This document shows positions 60,464 to 64,000 of a DNA stretch of 64,000 nucleotides, piece by piece. The position numbers and the translations under genes were made by a program. The DNA comes from Chthoniobacter flavus Ellin428 (GTDB lineage Bacteria > Verrucomicrobiota > Verrucomicrobiia > Chthoniobacterales > Chthoniobacteraceae). A model generated the notes under the pieces. It made no database searches. It had not been told where the DNA came from and saw only the letters and a program-made list of their open reading frames with translations. Positions within the stretch are counted from its first letter, which is position 1. The number at the start of each line of letters is the position of its first letter. Where the stretch lies: NCBI RefSeq assembly GCF_000173075.1, contig NZ_ABVL01000019.1, forward strand, positions 62,001 to 126,000. The letters run 5' to 3'.

Positions 60464-60502
60464 CCTAATCCTTAACGATTAAAGATTATGATTAAGATTA
60501 AG
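60464..60502. repeat. 7-nt units overlapping the start of the next gene
   Basis: CCTAATC, CTTAACG, ATTAAAG and related units give a short, imperfect palindrome of the type seen at 57222-57307. The ATG at 60488 and the next four codons ('MIKIK') are part of the repeat. Confidence 0.6.
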
Positions 60503-62080
60503 AACTCCCCGATCCTCACTTCTACTGTCGCGAGTGTCTTGCTCGCGGCGACATCCCTCGTTCTCCGCGCCGACGATTGGCCGCGCTGGGGCGGCAACGA
60601 TCCCGGGCGCAACATGTATTCGCCGGAGAAGGGCCTGCCCGCCACGTTCGATCCCGGCAAGTTCAAGACCGGCTCGGAGGAAGTCGATCTTTCTACGACC
60701 AAAAACGTGAAGTGGGTCGCGAAGCTTGGCTCGCAGAGTTATGGCAATCCCGTGGCCGCCAACGGCAAGGTCTATGTCGGGACCAACAACGCTTCGCCGC
60801 GTGATCCGAAGTACAAGGACGACCGCTCCTGTCTCTACGCGCTCAACGAATATACCGGCGACTTCATCTGGCAACTCGCGGTGCCGAAGCTGGCCAGCGG
60901 CAAGGTGAATGACTGGGAGTATCTCGGCATCCTGGCCTCGCCTTGTGTCGACGGGAACAGAATCTATCTCGTGACCAGCCGCTGCGACGTGGTCTGTCTC
61001 GACGCCGAAGGCATGAAGAGCACTGCCGAGAGTCCCTACAAGGACGAAGCCAAGTATCTCGGTGGGCCAGGCAAGCCTCCGATTCAGCCGGGCCCGACCG
61101 ACGGCAAGCTCATTTGGGTTTACGACATGATGGATCAACTCGGTGTGTTCCCACACAACGCGTCGAATTGCTCGGTCATCACCTTGGGTAACAAGGTCTT
61201 CACCTGCACCTCGAATGGCCAGGACTGGACGCACGTGAACGTTCCCTCGCCACTCTCTCCGTCCGTCATCGCGCTCGACAAGAACACCGGCGAATTTCTC
61301 GCGGAAGACGACGCCAAGGTCGGCCCGAACATCAAACACGGCGAGTGGAGCTCGCCCTCCGTGGGCAAGGTGAACGGCAAAGACCAGGTCTACTGGGGTG
61401 GTGGCGACGGCGTGCTCTATGCCTTCGACCCCAATCCCGTGAAGGAGGCCGACTCGACGTACCTCAAGAAGGCCTGGTGGTTCGACGCCGTGCCGGAAGA
61501 ATATAAGCACGACAAAAATGGCAAGCCGATCAAGTATCCGGCGGCCGAAGGCCCAAGCGAAATCAATGCGACTCCGGTGTTTTACAAGAACCGCGTCTAT
61601 GTCGCGATCGGCCAGGACCCCGAGCACGGAGAAGGCGTGGGCCGCCTCGTCTGCGTCGATGCGACGAAGACCGGCGACATCACCAAGACGGGCCTCATCT
61701 GGGACTTCAAGGAAATCCATCGCTCGATCTCGACTGTGAGCATCGATCCGACCACGGGTCTGCTCTTCGTTGGTGACTTCAGCGGGTTCGTCTATTGCCT
61801 CGATGCCGAGACCGGTAAGAAATACTGGGAGTACGACATGAAGTCGCACGTCTGGGGTTCGACCCTGGCGGTGGACGGCAAGGTCTATTGCGGCGACGAA
61901 GACGGTGACTTCCGCTGCTTCGCCGCGGACAAAAAGTTCAAGCTCCTCAGCGAAGTGAACATGGGTGCGCCCGTGCTTTCCACGCCGATCGTCGCCAATG
62001 GCACGCTCTTCGTGGCCACGCAGACGCATCTGTTTGCCGTCGCCGAGGGCGCCAAGCCCGGGGAAGCGGCCAAGAAGTAA
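60488..62080 (+). CDS. Exported PQQ-type beta-propeller protein
   Basis: This 530-residue protein has a signal peptide ('LTSTVASVLLAATSLVLRA') and begins its mature part with 'DDWPRWGGNDPGRNMYS', a typical start for PQQ-like propellers in this group. Blades include 'LNEYTGDFIWQLAV', 'LDKNTGEFLAED', 'LDAETGKKYWEYDM' and 'KVYCGDEDGDFRCF'. 'WGGGDGVLYAFDP' and 'YVAIGQDPEHGEG' are long inter-blade loops with possible metal ligands. Its first codons lie in a 7-nt repeat. An MFS transporter gene follows 69 nt downstream. Confidence 0.88.
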   Translation: MIKIKNSPILTSTVASVLLAATSLVLRADDWPRWGGNDPGRNMYSPEKGLPATFDPGKFKTGSEEVDLSTTKNVKWVAKLGSQSYGNPVAANGKVYVGTNNASPRDPKYKDDRSCLYALNEYTGDFIWQLAVPKLASGKVNDWEYLGILASPCVDGNRIYLVTSRCDVVCLDAEGMKSTAESPYKDEAKYLGGPGKPPIQPGPTDGKLIWVYDMMDQLGVFPHNASNCSVITLGNKVFTCTSNGQDWTHVNVPSPLSPSVIALDKNTGEFLAEDDAKVGPNIKHGEWSSPSVGKVNGKDQVYWGGGDGVLYAFDPNPVKEADSTYLKKAWWFDAVPEEYKHDKNGKPIKYPAAEGPSEINATPVFYKNRVYVAIGQDPEHGEGVGRLVCVDATKTGDITKTGLIWDFKEIHRSISTVSIDPTTGLLFVGDFSGFVYCLDAETGKKYWEYDMKSHVWGSTLAVDGKVYCGDEDGDFRCFAADKKFKLLSEVNMGAPVLSTPIVANGTLFVATQTHLFAVAEGAKPGEAAKK

Positions 62081-62149
62081 CTCAGCGCGGCTGAGTTCGC
62101 CCGGCAGGGCGCGCGGGCCGCACAACCCAAGGCTCGCACGCCCTCCCCC

Positions 62150-63631
62150 ATGACCGATACGACTGCACCCAAACTGACGTTCCGTACCTGGCTGATCATC
62201 ATCATCGCCAGCATCGGCTTCCTCTTCGATACTTACCAGTTGCTCATGACGCCACTGGCGGGGCCGCAGGCAATTTCCGAATTGCTCAAGGTGCCGCTCA
62301 GCAATCCAGCGGTGTCGAAGACGATGGGCGAACTCCTGTGGATGACCGCGCTCTGTGGCGGCGTCTTCGGTTTGCTCGGGGGTTGGTTGATCGACCGCCT
62401 CGGCCGGAAATCGGTCATGGCGATCGGCATCTACATTTACTCGCTGTCGCCGGTCTTCGGTGCGTTTGCCCACACGCTGAACGAGTTCATCTTCTGGCGC
62501 TGCGTGACCTTCGTCGGCGTCTGCATCGAGTTCGTCGCCGCGATCACCTGGATGTCGGAGGTTTTCAGCGACAAGGTGCAGCGCGAGCGCTTGCTCGGTA
62601 TTACCCAGGCCTTTGCTTCGCTCGGTGGTGTCATCGTCACCATGGTGAACTTCTACATCATCGCGCATGCGAAAGATTGGCATCACCTCGGCATGCCGGT
62701 GGTTCCGGGTCAGGCTGGTCCGGCGAGTTGGCGCTATCTCCTGTTGAGCGGCATCCTTCCCGCCATCCCGATTGCGCTGATGTTGCCCTTCGTGCCGGAA
62801 TCGCGCATCTGGCGGGAAAAGAAAGACGCCGGCACCCTCAAGCGGCCCAGCTTCCTCGAGCTCTTTTCGCCAGGCCTGCGCCGGGCGACGCTTGTCACCG
62901 CGGGCCTTTCCGCGTGTGCCTATGGCGTGGCCTTCGGTTGCTTGCAGCAGACGCCGGGACGCATCGCGCCAGGTCTGCCGAACCTCGCCGAACAGCGCGC
63001 GGCCCTGCTACCGCTGGTGGCTCAGTCGAAGCAACTCAATGCGGCGTTTGACGCCACCCAACCGGGGACGCCGGAGCGCGCCGCGGCGATGGGACCGCTC
63101 AAGGCGAATGCGGCCAAGCAGAAGCCGCTGATGGATCAGGTGAAGGAAGTGGGCAGCCGGACCCAGGGTTATCAAGAAACCGGCGGTCTCATCGGACGAA
63201 TCGTTCTCGCGTTGCTCATCGTCGCCGGTATCAGCCGCCGGGCGATCCTGCGCATTTTGCAGATTCCCGGTCTCATCATCCTGCCGGTGACCTATCTCGT
63301 GCTCTACAAGCAGGACGCGAATGTGTTTGTCTGGGGCATGGCTGCGGCAGGTTTTGTCACGACCTCGCAATTCAGTTTCCTCGGCGAGTATCTGCCCAAG
63401 GTTTTCCCGCTGCACCTGCGTGGCACGGGCGGCAGTTTCGCGACCAACGTGGGTGGTCGCATGATAGGCACGGGCGCGGCGTTTGTCACCCCGATGCTCG
63501 CGACCCATTTTACCGGCAGCCCATACCAACAGATGGCCCAGGCGGCCGGTTGGCTCGGCCTTGGCATCGTCATTCTCGGTGTTATCCTCGGCTTCTGCCT
63601 CCCGGAACCCACCGACGAACATTTTGATTAA
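62150..63631 (+). CDS. MFS transporter with a helical insert
   Basis: This 493-residue inner-membrane protein has MFS features: 'GWLIDRLGRKSVMAIG' after the second helix (motif A), 'YLLLSGILPAIPIALMLPFVPESRIWR' (two parts, end of the first half) and 'FLGEYLPKVFPLHLRGTGGSFATNVGG' (two parts) in the second half. Between the helices of the second half, residues about 275-345 are a soluble charged insert ('QRAALLPLVAQSKQLNAAFD', 'KANAAKQKPLMDQVKEVG'), not usual for MFS porters. It resembles sugar- or acid-porter branches; substrate unknown. The next gene starts 3 nt after the stop. Confidence 0.85.
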   Translation: MTDTTAPKLTFRTWLIIIIASIGFLFDTYQLLMTPLAGPQAISELLKVPLSNPAVSKTMGELLWMTALCGGVFGLLGGWLIDRLGRKSVMAIGIYIYSLSPVFGAFAHTLNEFIFWRCVTFVGVCIEFVAAITWMSEVFSDKVQRERLLGITQAFASLGGVIVTMVNFYIIAHAKDWHHLGMPVVPGQAGPASWRYLLLSGILPAIPIALMLPFVPESRIWREKKDAGTLKRPSFLELFSPGLRRATLVTAGLSACAYGVAFGCLQQTPGRIAPGLPNLAEQRAALLPLVAQSKQLNAAFDATQPGTPERAAAMGPLKANAAKQKPLMDQVKEVGSRTQGYQETGGLIGRIVLALLIVAGISRRAILRILQIPGLIILPVTYLVLYKQDANVFVWGMAAAGFVTTSQFSFLGEYLPKVFPLHLRGTGGSFATNVGGRMIGTGAAFVTPMLATHFTGSPYQQMAQAAGWLGLGIVILGVILGFCLPEPTDEHFD

Positions 63632-63634
63632 GTC

Positions 63635-64000
63635 ATGATCCAGCTCACTTCCGAACAAGCTCAACAGCAACTCGACGCGCACCTGCGCGAGATCATCGCG
63701 TGGCATTTCTCGCCGGAGACCGGTTGTCCCTTCTGGCTCGAATGGGCCTCGAAGAACTTCGATCCGCGCAAGGAAATCAATACCATCGAAGACGTGAAGA
63801 AGTTCCCGCACTTTCAGGACGAATGGCTGCGCGACCTGCAGCCGGAAGTCTGGGTGCCGAAGGAATTCAAGGGCAAGCCGTTCAACATCTTCGAGACCGG
63901 TGGCACTACCGGCATGCCGAAGCAGCGCATCGGCTGGAATGATTTCCGCGTCGATTACTCCGAGTTCTCGGACAAGATCAACGACGAGCATTTCCCGAAG
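63635..64000 (+). CDS. AMP-forming acyl-CoA ligase-like protein (3' end outside window)
   Basis: ATG 63635 opens a frame that runs off the window after 122 codons. It contains 'FETGGTTGMPKQRIGW', the phosphate-binding loop (GGTTGxPK) of the ANL superfamily of adenylate-forming enzymes, preceded by the 'FPHFQDEWLRDLQPEVWVP' region as in phenylacetate-CoA ligase-like proteins. It starts 3 nt after the MFS transporter stop, so the two should be co-translated; import of an organic acid and its activation would fit. The substrate cannot be set from this fragment. Confidence 0.8.
   Translation, partial: MIQLTSEQAQQQLDAHLREIIAWHFSPETGCPFWLEWASKNFDPRKEINTIEDVKKFPHFQDEWLRDLQPEVWVPKEFKGKPFNIFETGGTTGMPKQRIGWNDFRVDYSEFSDKINDEHFPK

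Noticed and set aside
60479..62686. 735-codon minus-strand open frame
   Set aside because: Antisense to a PQQ-type propeller gene and the start of the MFS gene; composition is typical of a shadow frame.
1..64000. CRISPR arrays, tRNA, rRNA or IS transposase genes
   Set aside because: No regularly spaced repeats with unique spacers, no cloverleaf or rRNA-like stretch, and no transposase or integrase motifs were seen; the tandem repeats here have 7- or 9-nt periods without spacers.

Overview
The window is high-GC bacterial DNA that most resembles the phylum Verrucomicrobiota. That is an inference from gene content: a giant autotransporter-type beta-strand repeat protein ending in a PEP-CTERM signal, an exosortase, several PQQ-type beta-propeller secreted proteins, a secreted multi-domain protein with a 'DPDGDGLSNLLEYALG' tail, and scpA-scpB-pheA in a row. 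No rRNA, tRNA, CRISPR array, prophage or transposase gene was seen.

Layout. 1-4728: 3' part of a PEP-CTERM surface protein, closed by a strong terminator. 5170-6497: two response regulators. 6789-10728: an exported double-psi-barrel-like protein, a frameshifted lytic transglycosylase, and priA. 10934-22816: the most distinctive region. Two oppositely oriented three-gene pseudopilin sets (small, medium, large without Glu5, resembling GspI-J-K or PilV-W-X) enclose a PEP-CTERM-like protein, a membrane-anchored TPR protein, an exosortase fused to an EpsI-like domain, and two related exported proteins. 23110-28435: sensorless histidine kinase, birA, nadC, guanine deaminase, ROK kinase. 28887-33642: amtB and PII, rnhA, a PAS-PAS-PP2C phosphatase and a small exported protein. 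33639-38856: a rhodanese-YceI fusion, an ORF split by a stop codon, then an amino-sugar group (ROK-like protein, PIG-L deacetylase, nagB). 38857-43684: a MITE-like palindrome and a 1376-residue secreted protein. 43727-53049: coaX, a small exported protein, scpA-scpB-pheA, and a TolC-MacA-MacB-type tripartite exporter. 53123-64000: aldehyde dehydrogenase, a PDZ protein, three PQQ-type propeller proteins, a MarR regulator, an MFS transporter and the start of an AMP-forming ligase.

Gaps between genes hold many imperfect palindromes in several families: arms built from 7-nt units, arms built from 9-nt CGRAT units, a GCGACTTCC-type hairpin, and the 246-bp MITE-like element whose left end starts at the nagB stop codon.

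Four conserved genes (lytic transglycosylase, PIG-L, scpB, a PQQ-propeller protein) each carry one single-base frameshift, three of them in short homopolymer runs. Residual sequence errors are at least as likely as true pseudogenes, so these are annotated as single frameshifted genes.
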